This document shows positions 9,328-19,061 of a DNA stretch of 64,000 nucleotides, one piece after another. Source of the stretch: Candidatus Aalborgicola defluviihabitans (GTDB lineage Bacteria > Pseudomonadota > Gammaproteobacteria > Burkholderiales > Burkholderiaceae_C). How positions within the stretch are numbered: the stretch's first letter is position 1; each line of letters begins with the position of its first letter. The position numbers and the translations under genes are program-made. Under the pieces are notes generated by a model. That model searched no databases. It was not told where the DNA came from and was given only the letters and a program-made list of their open reading frames with translations. Location of the stretch: assembly GCA_016705575.1 (NCBI GenBank), contig JADIXX010000008.1, forward strand, positions 682,001-746,000, given 5' to 3'.

Positions 9328-9674
9328 AACTCATTACCAAATGGCTGCTAAGCGCGGCATCCCTGCTGCTGGTCGCCTATCTGTACAGCGGCGTGGAAAT
9401 CAAAAGTTACTCGGCAGCACTGATTGCTGCGCTGGTGATCGGGCTGTTCAACACGGTTTTGCGGCCTATTCTGGTCATCCTGACTCTGCCGGTAACGGTG
9501 GTGACGCTGGGGTTGTTCCTGTTTGTGATCAACGCCCTGATGTTCTGGTCAGCGGCCGGCATTCTGGACGGCTTCACCGTGGCGGGATTTGGCGCGGCGC
9601 TGATTGGCTCCCTGCTTTATTCCGTGCTGGGCATCGTTATTGACTCAGCGCTCCAGCGCCTGTTCCCGAACTAA
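9324..9674 (+). CDS. Phage-holin-4-like (DUF360 family) four-TM membrane protein
   Basis: The 116-residue protein is almost entirely hydrophobic, with four predicted transmembrane segments (about residues 5-22, 30-50, 55-78 and 85-108). It matches the small membrane family labelled phage holin family 4 superfamily IV. Most chromosomal members are not phage genes and their role is unknown. The ATG overlaps the stop of the OGT-like gene as ATGA, so translation is coupled. The 3' end overlaps the convergent M48 protease gene by about 30 bases. No other phage genes are nearby. Confidence 0.87.
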   Translation: MKLITKWLLSAASLLLVAYLYSGVEIKSYSAALIAALVIGLFNTVLRPILVILTLPVTVVTLGLFLFVINALMFWSAAGILDGFTVAGFGAALIGSLLYSVLGIVIDSALQRLFPN

Positions 9675-11282
9675 TTGCTCCACCTGTCGGGTGCGGGTGT
9701 CAATGATGGACGCCTCGAAGTGGTCCACGGCCGTACCTTGTTTGCGAACCCAGTCCTGGGCCGTTTTGAAGCGCGCCAACGCTGCCGGGTAGTCCAGCTG
9801 CGCCACATTGATCTCGGCCTGCGCCCGTATGGAACTGAGCGTGCGGCCCTGTGCGGCGTAGATACTGGCCAACAACTGCCATGCCTGGGCGTCTTTGGGG
9901 TGTTCGGCCACCCAGGTTTGCAGGGTTTGACTTACGGCTAACAAATCGCGAACCGGTAATGAATCTGGCGGGGCGCCCGTGGCCGAGGTCGCAGCCTTCA
10001 GCCGGGTTTGCTCCGCGAGGAACAGCTCTGCACGACTGGTCGGAATTCCGGTAGCAGCACTACCCTGGGACAGCAGGCGCGATGCGCGCGCAGTGTCATC
10101 CATGGCCAGCGCCAACTCCACTCCCAACAACCGTGCCAAACGCGCAGCTGCTGTGTCGTTACGAGTCACCTCGGTCAAACGCAGCCAGAAACCCTGTGCA
10201 GCCGAATGGTCACGCAGTTTGATGGCAGCCAGTGTCGCCCCATACAGCGTGGCGGCCTGCTGCGCCGCAGTGGTCTTGCTGAGCAGCGTGGGTTCGGCCT
10301 GTAATGACCAGGTTCGCAAGGCATCCACGGTCGGGTTGGACAGCACACCTGCCCGTGCGGACATCATGGCCTGATCGGCCTCCTGCACGTTCTGACGCAC
10401 CCCAGGCTGCGTGACCGGAACAACCCCGGTCGGCGCGATGCGGGACTGCATGTCCGACATGCGTTCGGTACTCAATGGGTGGCTGCGCAGGTACGGAAAA
10501 TTACCAGAGTCGTTCAACCGGGAAGCCTGCTGCAGTTTGGCAAACATGCTCACAAAACCCTGTGGAGCAAAACCGGCCTGGGTAGCGACACCAAAGCCCA
10601 CCCGATCGGCCTCGCGCTCCATATCGCGCGAGAAATTGAGCTGGCTCTGCACGCCGACCGCCTGACCGCCCACAATCATGGCATTGGCGGCATCGGGGCT
10701 CTTGCCCGCAGCCAATATGCCCAGAATCATGGCGCCCAACAACCAGGGTGCCTGCTGACTTTGGCGCGTCATCATGCGCGCAATGTGGCGCTGCGTGACG
10801 TGGCTGAGTTCATGGGCAAGTACCGACGCCAATTCGTCGCGACTGGTCACAACAGCAATCAGCCCCAAATGCAGCCCCATATAGGCCCCTGGCAAAGCAA
10901 AGGCGTTTACAGTGCGGTCCCGCCCCAGAATGACCTCCCATGCATAGGTTTCATCCTGTTCGGGCGTGATCTCGCCGCGCTGGCGCGCCGCAGCGAGCAA
11001 AGGTTGCCAGATGCTTTGCACGTATTCCGTGAGGATTGCATCATCCACGTAGTCTGGGTCGCGGTACAGCTCGCGCGCAATGCGGTCGCCCAGCCGGCGT
11101 TCGGCGCTGGGGGTCATGTCGGTGCCATCACCGAGATTGGGCAAAGTGGCAGCCGAGGCGCCTGCCGGGCGACCACTGGTGACTTGGGCGGTTGCCACCG
11201 TCACACCACCGATTGCTACAACAAGCATAGCTGCTTGTGCAGCAGCGACGAGGGCTAGAGCTCGATTTTGCTTATAGATCAC
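9645..11282 (-). CDS. bepA: BepA-like M48 family periplasmic metalloprotease with TPR domain
   Basis: Starting at the GTG at 11282 the protein has 545 residues. A hydrophobic signal peptide (IYKQNRALALVAAAQAAML...) is followed by the M48 domain with the zinc motif HELSH in SVLAHELSHVTQRHIARMM, and a C-terminal TPR-like half. BepA/YfgC proteins sit in the periplasm and maintain outer-membrane assembly by degrading or chaperoning stalled LptD. The GTG lies two bases after the tfpZ stop, arguing for coupled translation. Oddly, the signal-peptide codons coincide with a copy of the dispersed repeat. A longer reading frame to 11351 would overlap tfpZ and is unlikely. Confidence 0.88.
   Translation of the reverse strand: MIYKQNRALALVAAAQAAMLVVAIGGVTVATAQVTSGRPAGASAATLPNLGDGTDMTPSAERRLGDRIARELYRDPDYVDDAILTEYVQSIWQPLLAAARQRGEITPEQDETYAWEVILGRDRTVNAFALPGAYMGLHLGLIAVVTSRDELASVLAHELSHVTQRHIARMMTRQSQQAPWLLGAMILGILAAGKSPDAANAMIVGGQAVGVQSQLNFSRDMEREADRVGFGVATQAGFAPQGFVSMFAKLQQASRLNDSGNFPYLRSHPLSTERMSDMQSRIAPTGVVPVTQPGVRQNVQEADQAMMSARAGVLSNPTVDALRTWSLQAEPTLLSKTTAAQQAATLYGATLAAIKLRDHSAAQGFWLRLTEVTRNDTAAARLARLLGVELALAMDDTARASRLLSQGSAATGIPTSRAELFLAEQTRLKAATSATGAPPDSLPVRDLLAVSQTLQTWVAEHPKDAQAWQLLASIYAAQGRTLSSIRAQAEINVAQLDYPAALARFKTAQDWVRKQGTAVDHFEASIIDTRTRQVEQLVREQALER
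11228..11255 (+). repeat. 28-nt core repeat, copy 2 (inside the bepA signal-peptide coding region)
   Basis: The plus strand begins TAGCTGCTTGTG and ends GCGACGAGGGC, exactly 28 nt, preceded by a short inverted repeat (CAAGCA/TGCTTG). On the minus strand it is translated as part of the BepA-like signal peptide (roughly ALVAAAQAA). It lies just downstream of the tfpZ stop and bepA start. Confidence 0.72.
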
Positions 11283-11284
11283 AG

Positions 11285-12058
11285 TCAAAATGAATCCAGT
11301 GGCATGGTGGCTAGGATTTGCGCCGTGGAGGGGTCCAGGAAGACAGTCCAAAAGGCCTTACGCCCAACCAGGGGCAAGTACACCACGCTTTCAGCGCGGC
11401 GTCCGGCGCTGGCCAACACGCTGTCGATGTCGGCGGCCTGGGTGGGAAACCGCCTCTTCAACTGGCTGACGGGCTTGGCCGCCTTCACCACATCGGGTAC
11501 TGCTTGCACATAAGACTCCCACAGGTCTGGTCGCGCACCCAAGGGAACGCCTTGTATGGCGGCCATGGTGGCATCCATGCTTTCCTGGCTGCTCTTAAAG
11601 GGGCGAACCGCCAGCAGGGTCGGTCCCAACAATGGCAATGCCTCTATACCTGCGGGTGTTTTGTCCAGCAGCTCCGGCGGCACTTCCACAGCATGCACCA
11701 CTCGAAACCGGTCAATCTCAAACACCATGTGCACCGGGCGGGCCATGCTGACGGTCCACAAACCATAGGCCAGCGCTCCCAGCTGAAGCAGCACAACCAC
11801 CGCAAGGTCCCGCGTCAACTCCCTGCGCGGCTTGGCGCGGTTGAAAACTGCCAGTGTGATCAACGGTCCAAGGATGACATCCACGCTGACCACGAGCAGA
11901 AACAACTCCCGTCCGCCCGAAATTTCGCGATAGGGATAGGGGTACCAAACACCAAACACCAGTGCGCCCGCAAAAGCGGCAATGAGCAAACTGGCACCAA
12001 AATGGACACCACTGGCCGTTAGGCGGTCACGCCAGAATTGGGGTGCGTTTGTCAACAT
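11285..12058 (-). CDS. tfpZ: TfpX/TfpZ family type IV pilin accessory protein
   Basis: The 257-residue inner-membrane protein begins MLTNAPQFWRDRLTASGVHF and has about four N-terminal transmembrane segments, including the typical WYPYPYREISGGRELFLLV region near residues 38-56. A soluble C-terminal part follows. TfpX/TfpZ proteins act in Pseudomonas as accessory factors specific to particular pilin alleles, affecting pilin stability and assembly. Here the gene is distant from pilA (24.2 kb) but close to the first PglL-like ligase, fitting a pilus-linked neighbourhood. It is divergent from moaC. Confidence 0.85.
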   Translation of the reverse strand: MLTNAPQFWRDRLTASGVHFGASLLIAAFAGALVFGVWYPYPYREISGGRELFLLVVSVDVILGPLITLAVFNRAKPRRELTRDLAVVVLLQLGALAYGLWTVSMARPVHMVFEIDRFRVVHAVEVPPELLDKTPAGIEALPLLGPTLLAVRPFKSSQESMDATMAAIQGVPLGARPDLWESYVQAVPDVVKAAKPVSQLKRRFPTQAADIDSVLASAGRRAESVVYLPLVGRKAFWTVFLDPSTAQILATMPLDSF

Positions 12059-12148
12059 GTTGTATATCGTCCGCCAAATGGGTACAAGTAGAACACTGGG
12101 GGTATAAAGCGCAGGTAAAGTTCCCTGATTTTCATACCAAACCCATCC

Positions 12149-12637
12149 ATGCCCACACTAACCCATTTTGACACCCAAGGACAAGCCCACATGGTGGATG
12201 TCGCCGGGAAACCTGCTACCCGCCGAATTGCCATTGCCACCGGGTGCATTGAAATGCAGCCTGCCACGCTGGCGTTGATCGAATCAGGCAACGCCAAAAA
12301 AGGCGATGTGTTGGGCATTGCCCGCATCGCTGGCATCCAGGGCGCCAAGCAGACCAGCACTTTGATCCCGCTGTGCCACCCCATCGCACTGACGCGCGTT
12401 GCCATGGACTTTGTTGTAGCGCCCGCCAGCGCTACGCAGGCCGCAAGAGTTACCTGCACGGCCACCGCAGAAACGGTAGGCCCAACGGGTGTGGAAATGG
12501 AGGCACTGACCGCCGTTCAGGTTGCCCTGCTCACCATTTACGACATGTGCAAGGCGGTGGATCGCGGCATGACCATCAATGGTGTGCGCTTGGTGGAGAA
12601 ACACGGTGGCAAGTCAGGGAGCTTTGTGGCCAGCTGA
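12149..12637 (+). CDS. moaC: Cyclic pyranopterin monophosphate synthase MoaC
   Basis: The 162-residue protein is full length for MoaC, which converts the MoaA product to cyclic pyranopterin monophosphate in molybdenum cofactor synthesis. Family signatures are present: KPATRRIAIATG at the start, KQTSTLIPLCHPI near residue 70, and GPTGVEMEALTAVQVALLTI near residues 112-131. MKYDMCKA-type ending (IYDMCKAVDRGM) and the KHGGKSG tail complete it. Its 3' end overlaps the convergent PglL-like gene by 24 bases. No other moa genes are in the window. Confidence 0.96.
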   Translation: MPTLTHFDTQGQAHMVDVAGKPATRRIAIATGCIEMQPATLALIESGNAKKGDVLGIARIAGIQGAKQTSTLIPLCHPIALTRVAMDFVVAPASATQAARVTCTATAETVGPTGVEMEALTAVQVALLTIYDMCKAVDRGMTINGVRLVEKHGGKSGSFVAS

Positions 12638-14080
12638 GGCCGCAGTCCACCGCGCATAGGCGTCAGGGAACGCTGCCTTGTATCGTTGCAAATAGTAGGC
12701 GGCATCGTCATTCCGTCCCAATAGTGTGGCGCTTTCAATCAACTTTTCTATTACCCGCGGCTCGGACGAAAAATGCAGCAATTGCAAAGCTTGTTCGTAG
12801 ATTTGTTCTGCGTTATCTGCGGTCAGGTTTGTGGTGGTTAGTTCCGCGAACTGCACCTGACTCTCAAATAGCCACGATTTGCGGAGCTTGTCCATCGTGT
12901 TGTCCCGGTAGTAGCTGGACCGCTCGTCAACCGGCAGGTAGATCTGGCTGATGCGCCAATAGTCCCATGCTGCATAGGCGCAACCCGCCAACATGAGTGC
13001 AGCCACCCACGCAATCCATGCGGGAGGCTTTGGTGACCCCAAGAGCAGCCACGCACACAACCCCACTGCGATCTGAAACGGTCCGTACCACAATGGATAT
13101 TCCAGCAAACTGTGCAAGCCAATGAGCGCAAGGATTGTCCATGCCATTTGCCGTGTTGGGTCCTTTTCGCGCCACGGTTTGGCGCGTAACAGGACCCAGA
13201 GCCCGGCGCCGCACAGTGCCCCTGCAATCGGCGCCCCCAACTCAACGGCCAGATGCAGTGGCAGATTGTGGGCATTGTCCAAAATGTCACAAAATCGCGG
13301 ACCGGGATACAAGGTAACAAAGTGTGCATGGCCCAACTCGCCCCAACCCCATCCGAGCCACGGTTTTTGGGTGATGAGATGCAGCACGTTGGACCATAGC
13401 GTCAGGCGTCCCATGCAAGCCGCGTCACCTTCACGTAACCGTGCCCAGGCACCGCTGGTCATTGGATCCAGCCCAGCCAGCCACGGCAGACCCACGGTGG
13501 CAACCGCATAGACCAGTGCAGAGATCAGCAACACGCGCCGCACAGTCGATTGGCGGTTCCCGCCCCACTGCGCAGCAACCGCGATGCACAACAACCACTG
13601 CAAAAGGCCGGTTCGCGATGACGACGCAACACTGCCCATTGCCAGGAGCGCAGCGGCTGCAACGGCCAACCGCCAGGAAGTCCCTTGCATCACCCACCAC
13701 ACTAGCGCCGCCAAACCCATTGCCATGAGCGTGGCAAACTGGTTGCGTTGACGCAAGTTCCCAAACGCTTCACCCAACTCGGTGCCATTCACCCAAGGGG
13801 CCAGGGCGGCGCTAACACCAAAATACTGCACTAATCCAATAGCAGCGCTTATCAGGGCGGCTATCAACCAAGCACCAGCAATGGCGCGCACCCACTCCTG
13901 CCTGTCCATGCCAGGCGCAGTTGTGGCTGTGGTTACCCCCACAATACCCAGCAGTGCCCCGGCACATGCCATGGAGAAAAGCCAGGGAACCACGGCTGGT
14001 GTTGGCCCAAAGGTAAAGGGATTGAGCCATGGCAGCGTGAGCAAGCAGAAAGCACCGAATAGGAACATGAGACGATTCAC
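12614..14080 (-). CDS. pglL: PglL-like O-oligosaccharyltransferase / Wzy-family ligase (copy A)
   Basis: This 488-residue polytopic protein begins MNRLMFLFGAFCLLTLPWLNPF, as PglL proteins do, and has about 11-12 transmembrane segments. The Wzy_C periplasmic loop contains DNAHNLPLHLAVELGAPIAG near residue 268, with the catalytic-type histidine of the ligase superfamily. The soluble C-terminal tail (about residues 390-488) is of the Wzy_C_2 type. Such enzymes transfer a lipid-linked glycan en bloc to Ser/Thr of periplasmic proteins such as pilins. It sits antisense at the left edge of the glycan island. A role as LPS O-antigen ligase or polymerase cannot be excluded. Confidence 0.85.
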   Translation of the reverse strand: MNRLMFLFGAFCLLTLPWLNPFTFGPTPAVVPWLFSMACAGALLGIVGVTTATTAPGMDRQEWVRAIAGAWLIAALISAAIGLVQYFGVSAALAPWVNGTELGEAFGNLRQRNQFATLMAMGLAALVWWVMQGTSWRLAVAAAALLAMGSVASSSRTGLLQWLLCIAVAAQWGGNRQSTVRRVLLISALVYAVATVGLPWLAGLDPMTSGAWARLREGDAACMGRLTLWSNVLHLITQKPWLGWGWGELGHAHFVTLYPGPRFCDILDNAHNLPLHLAVELGAPIAGALCGAGLWVLLRAKPWREKDPTRQMAWTILALIGLHSLLEYPLWYGPFQIAVGLCAWLLLGSPKPPAWIAWVAALMLAGCAYAAWDYWRISQIYLPVDERSSYYRDNTMDKLRKSWLFESQVQFAELTTTNLTADNAEQIYEQALQLLHFSSEPRVIEKLIESATLLGRNDDAAYYLQRYKAAFPDAYARWTAASAGHKAP

Positions 14081-14152
14081 TGCAAAGAAAGAGCCGCTTC
14101 GACCCGCTAGTCAAACGGGTATTTTCACCGCAATACCTTTACCACTGGAGTG

Positions 14153-15274
14153 ATGGAAAGCCAATTGCCTGCTGTTCGCAAGAAGATATTGATTGCATCC
14201 ACCAACGCGGATTTGGCTGGTGCGCCCATCCACGTCCTGACACTGGTCACTGCATTGCAGACAAGCTTTGATTTTTCGTTGTTTTTGGAGAAGACGGGCC
14301 GGTTCGGCAAGCGCTTCTGGCAAAAGGAGTTCCAAGCACGGTTTTGCCCACACTCAGAAGCAGCATCAACCCAATTCGGGATTTTCGCTGTCTTATGGCT
14401 TTCCTGAGAATTGTTCGATCGGAACGCCCTGACCTGCTGCATGCCCATAGCAGCAAGGCTGGCATGATCGCCCGCATGGCTGGGTATCTCCAGCGCTTGC
14501 CTTGCCTCTACACGGTCCACGGCTGGGGGTTTTGGGGAGGGTCGTACAGCACTTCAGAGCACGCTGGTGTACTGGGTGGAACGGGCTTTTTCACACATTG
14601 CGGGTACGGCCTACCTATTTGTTTCCAACGCTGACCAGCAGGTTGGAATAGATAGACTGAAAATTCGGCCAGATCGGTGCCTGACTGTCCACAACGGTAT
14701 GCCGGATCACGGGTGCCGTGCGAAGGTTGAGAGTAGTACAACAGTCATCATGGCGGCACGCGCTTGTCACCAAAAAGATCATGATCTGCTGCTGAAGTCA
14801 TTTGAAGAATGCCGGATGCCATTTAGGCTGGTGCTGGTTGGCGAAGGAACTGACTCACCCGATTTTCATGCTCGAGTGCTGGCTGGAGCGCCAACCAAGC
14901 ACGCACAAGTCGACTGCCTTGGCTTGAGCGACCAAGTGCCGCAACTGCTGGCACAAGCGGGAATATTTGTGCTGTGTTCCCGATACGAGGGCCTGCCGCT
15001 TTCTATCATCGAGGCGATGTGTGCTGGTCTGCCCATTATTGCTACCGACGTGGGTGGCGTGCGCGAGTTGGTTGAAGATGGTGTCAACGGATTCCTGGTG
15101 CCAGCGGGCAATCAAACGGCACTCTCTAATAGCCTTGACCGTTTGCAAAGCGACACGGCGCTCAGAATCCGCATGGGGCATGCAAGCCGGGAACGCTACC
15201 TGTCAAGCTTTGGTGACAAGCAAATGGTGATAGCTGTGGCGCAGCGGTATCGTGCCATGCTTGGTACAGTCTAA
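14153..15274 (+). CDS. Glycosyltransferase family 4 (frameshifted in this sequence)
   Basis: Three overlapping frames encode one GT4-type protein. Residues up to about 14340 are in frame 2 (KILIASTNADLAGAPIHVL); 14345-14540 are in frame 1 (RPDLLHAHSSKAGMIARMAG); from about 14545 to the stop frame 2 resumes. The C-terminal GT-B domain has the donor-site pattern SRYEGLPLSIIEAMCAGLPI and GGVRELVEDGVNG. Net length is divisible by three, so one gain and one loss compensate. Corrected, it is a normal cytoplasmic sugar transferase of about 370 residues, the first gene of the glycan island. I read the breaks as probable sequencing indels, one next to the G/T run at about 14522-14541. Confidence 0.82.
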
Positions 15275-15292
15275 GGATGAACGCCACAACCT

Positions 15293-16616
15293 ATGCACAC
15301 GGCACCCACCCAAAAAACCACACACACTGATCGCGGCAAGATGGCCTCGTCTGTTGCGCGGCGACAAAATGCCCAACTGGGATGGTCTTTTGCGGGCTGC
15401 ATCACGCTGGTGCTGAGCTACGCCATTGCCCGGGGGCTGATGTGGCTGGAATGGGCGACACCGCAATTTGCGCAAACAGTGCTGTGGTGCACATTGCCCT
15501 ACCTACTGTGCGCGCACTGGATTTACCGCGGGGCAAGCCTGCCGGCTGCCGAGCGCACCAGCATGCTGCTGGTTACAACAGTGATGCCTTTCTCTTGCTG
15601 ATGCTGGGGTTTGCGCTGTTTCAAGAACCCTATTCACGCGGAGCTGTATTGCTGGTCTATGTTTTGAGCACCAGCTGGTTTGTGCTGGGAGATCGGTTGC
15701 GCAAACGCAGCCGCGCTCAACGGCTAATTTGCCTGGACCCAGGCATTGCCGAACAACTAAGGCTTGGTGCGGGAAAGGCGGGCTTAGCAGCCGGGACATT
15801 GAACTGCATCCGATACCGACCGATCCCGCGGAAGCCTCGGCGCTTCAGGGCTTTGACGGCGTCGTGCTGGACCGTCGGGTTGCGGCCAACCCCGAGCGCA
15901 GCCGATTGCTAGGCAGGCTCAAACTCAGCCACATGCGGCTGTACAGCGTAGAGGCAGTTGCAGAACTGCTTAGCGGTCGCAAAATGCTGCCTAGCGAGCA
16001 AGATGAACTTTGGGAGCTGGACGGCAACCCCGCCTACGACGTAGCCAAGCGCGCAATGGATGTACTGATGGTGCTGGCCACCGCACCCGTGTGGCTTGGG
16101 ATTTGTCTTTTGGTGGGCATAGCCGTGCGCCTTAATTCCGCAGGACCTGCGCTGTACTCCCAAATGCGGATTGGGCAAAATGGTCACCCTTTTCGACTCT
16201 GGAAATTTCGCAGCATGCGCCACCAAGCCCAGGAGTCTGCAGCCCAGTTTGCTCAGACGAATGACGCACGCATCACAGGTGTAGGTCGTTTTATACGGCG
16301 CTGGCGCTTGGACGAGTTGCCGCAGTTGTACAACGTGCTTGCAGGCCATATGAGCCTGATTGGTCCACGCCCCGAACAATTGACGTTTGTGGATGCCTTT
16401 GCTACCCGCATTCCGGCCTATACCTACCGCCATTTGGTGCGTCCGGGTTTGACTGGGTGGGCTCAAATACAGCAGGGGTACGCCGACAGCGAAGAAGGTG
16501 CGGCTGTTAAGCTCAGCTATGACTTGTATTACGTTGCCCACTACTCCATGGCGCTGGACTTGCTGATTTTCTACAAGACCGTTCGGATCGTATTAAGTGG
16601 GTTTGGGGCGCGATGA
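15293..16616 (+). CDS. Polyprenyl-phosphate glycosylphosphotransferase (WcaJ/PglC-like; frameshifted in this sequence)
   Basis: The gene initiates glycan assembly by moving a sugar-1-phosphate to undecaprenyl phosphate at the inner membrane. The N-terminal membrane part is split: frame 2 to about 15590 (LVLSYAIARGLMWLEWA), frame 1 to about 15780 (LFQEPYSRGAVLLVYVL), then frame 3 for the rest. The C-terminal bacterial sugar transferase domain is intact: YDVAKRAMDVLMV, KFRSM, RRWRLDELPQL and GPRPEQ. Its large N-terminal membrane region resembles WcaJ-type enzymes. Two indels are needed to restore the frame. It follows the GT4 gene by 18 bp. Confidence 0.84.
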
Positions 16617-16635
16617 GAGACAGGCGAATCTCATC

Positions 16636-17555
16636 ATGTTGATTCATTTCGTACATACTGGGAATGCTACCTCCCAGAGTTGCACGCCTATGTGGAATTC
16701 ATCCAATCTACTGGAAATCACGCACGGGTGTACCGCGAGTTAGATGCAGTACCCAACGACGCGGAAGTAGTTTGGTGGATGTGTGGTCTTGTCACTTTCC
16801 AAGCCCAGCGTAGGTTCCCTAAAGCCTTTCATATTCACGAATACGCTTCCGCGTCTATCGGCAGGCTATGCCATTTCAAAGATATTTACAAACGCTTGCT
16901 TCAAGCCACGCCTGACTACCGAGTCTTCCAGAACGAGTGGGTTTGCGCGAGACTGGGTTTTAGAGACACCGTGCCATTTGAATATCGCGACATGGGCGTC
17001 ACCCCCCAATTTTTTCAAAAAGAAACTCTAAGTAGAGTCCGCGATTTTGATTGCGTTTACTCGGGAGAAATGCGAAGACTGAAGTATTTTTTGCCAGTTT
17101 TTGAAGGCCTCGCTCGGTCTGGAAGAACGGTTCTATTGATTGGCCAACTGCCTGACGTGATAAAGGACTACTTTGATACCCAATCCAATGTGACCGCAGT
17201 CGGTCGAGTGTCGTATACAGAAGTTCCACAATTATTAATACGCGCACGTTATGGTTTGAATTTGGTTCCTAGCCAGCTACCCTATACCCAGCAGACATCT
17301 ACCAAGCTAATTGAGTACTGCGCCGCCGGTCTCAAGATAGTGTCCTCCGACTATCCTTGGGTGAGAAGGTTTGAGCAACAAAATGAGGCGTCCTTCTACT
17401 TCATTCCCTATTTAAACAGCGCCAAGACCTATTCCGAGATTTTTGGGGATGCCCTCGATCTTCAACCTTACCGAACACCGAAGCTACACAACTTAACATG
17501 GCCGTTGATACTCAATCGCCTGCGCGTGTGGCAGGCGATTGGAATGCACGACTGA
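16636..17555 (+). CDS. Glycosyltransferase (single-base frameshift near 16667)
   Basis: The ATG at 16636 gives MLIHFVHTGNA, then the frame is lost; reading on in frame 3 gives YLPELHAYVEFIQSTGN without a break to 17555. A single missing base after 16667 restores a 306-residue protein. The C-terminal half is GT-B-like (RRLKYFLPVFEGLARSGRTV, TSTKLIEYCAAGLKIVSSD). The domain suggests a GT4-like transferase; the sugar is unknown. Base composition is noticeably more A+T-rich than flanking housekeeping genes, as expected of a transferred surface-glycan locus. Confidence 0.8.
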
Positions 17556-17729
17556 CTTTTTCATGAACTTTACCGCCAAGAGAGTACCTACTCATACACT
17601 ATTTCATACATTGAGCCGCCCGATGTGTGAGAAGTCGTCACAAACATCAGCATTTTCGGTGTGGAACTCGCACTGCGGCCCCCAATTCCAGCCCGCAAAA
17701 TCTGAGCGTAGAGCCAATCCAGCACCGTC

Positions 17730-19054
17730 ATGAGTCTGTTTACGTTGCCCTCACGCATAATTCGCTTGGCTAAAGAGAGTAGTTGGATCATCGCCGGACA
17801 AGTCTTTTCTGTCGTGGGCTCTTTGATATTGATTCGCATACTGACGGAGTACCTTAAGCCCGCACAAATGGTGAGCTCGCGCTTGGCTTAACGCTGGCTG
17901 GACTGGTAAATCAGGTTCTGATGGGTGGAGTGATCGCTAGCGCAGGTCGCTTTTATTCGATTGCCGCAGAAAAATCTGACTTGCCCAGCTACTTTGCTGC
18001 GACGAAATCTCTTGTCGCAGATGCAACACTAGCATTGGCGGGCATGGCGCTGTTGCTGATGTTTGGTATGTACTGGTATGGCTGCACCCATTGGTTGACC
18101 TTCACGATAGCGGCTCTGGTATTTGCAGCATCAAGTGGCAATAGCGCCCTTTTGAACAGCATACAAAATGCTGCCCGTCTGCGTGCGCTCGTCGCTTCAC
18201 ATAGTTGCCTGGATCCATGGCTGAAGTTAGTTTTTGCTATTGGATTCATGCTTTGGCTCGGAAATACAAGCACCGCGGTGGTATCGGGCTATGCAGTTTC
18301 ATCCATTCTGCTATCAGGATCGCAGTGGTATTTTCTCGGGCGAGCGATTCTTCCATCGCGCAACCCAGCACTTCTAGCTACAAATGTTTGGCGACAGCCG
18401 ATGCGAATATATGCTTGGCCGTTTTCGGTTTGGGGAGTTTTCACCTGGCTACAGCAGGCGTCAGATCGTTGGGCGTTGCAACATTTCGTGGGTGAATCAG
18501 GTGTGGGAATGTACACAGTGGTATTTCAACTTGGTTTTGTTCCCATTGGGTTGATTACGACAATGGCAATTACACTAATTGGTCCAATCTTGTATCAGCG
18601 CGTGGGCGGCACTCAAGACACGATCCGTAATAATTCTGGGCACCGATTGGCTTGGGTCATGACAGGGCTCAGTCTTGCCGCCACAGGGTTGGCATTCTTT
18701 GTAGCACTTTTACTGCACAAGTGGCTCTTTAAACTGTTTGTAGCGGAGAACTATTCCACAGCTTCTTACCTATTGCCCTGGGTTATTTTGGCTGGCGGGC
18801 TTTTTTCGGCAGGACAAATTTTGGCATTAAAGCTCATGTCGGAAATGCGTCCTGAGTCGATGACAGTGGTAAAGGTCACAACGGCCATTGGTGGCGTTGG
18901 CCTGAATATTTGGTGTGCGTCATATTTTGGTATCGCGGGAGTAGTGGCCTCGCTTGTAATCTTTTCCTTTGTCTATTGCATATGGATGGCTTGGCTCGCC
19001 AGGCATTCAGCGGTTCTTGACGTACTGCGAGTTCAATCGCCTCACTTAGATTGA
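17730..19054 (+). CDS. wzx: Wzx-type polysaccharide flippase (single-base frameshift near 17870)
   Basis: The ATG at 17730 begins MSLFTLPSRIIRLAKES, and the first hydrophobic helix (IAGQVFSVVGSLILIRIL) is in frame 3. After PAQ the frame moves by one base at about 17868-17872 and continues as GELALGLTLAGLVNQV to the stop in frame 2. One lost base restores about 441 residues with 12-14 transmembrane segments, the size of Wzx/MATE-like flippases. Such proteins flip undecaprenyl-linked oligosaccharide to the periplasm, where a PglL-type ligase could use it. About 170 bp of apparently noncoding sequence precede it. Confidence 0.8.
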
Positions 19055-19061
19055 CATTTAC

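Noticed and set aside
9324..9674. Prophage remnant suggested by the holin-type name
   Set aside because: Chromosomal DUF360 proteins are common outside phages and no other phage gene is nearby.
12412..12445. GTAGCGC...GCGCTAC palindrome in moaC as another repeat copy
   Set aside because: A hairpin is present but no 28-nt core with ACGAGGGC follows; likely chance in coding sequence.
17556..17729. Possible lost gene between the GT and wzx
   Set aside because: Short peptide-like stretches occur in more than one frame but all have stops and no family match; treated as noncoding.
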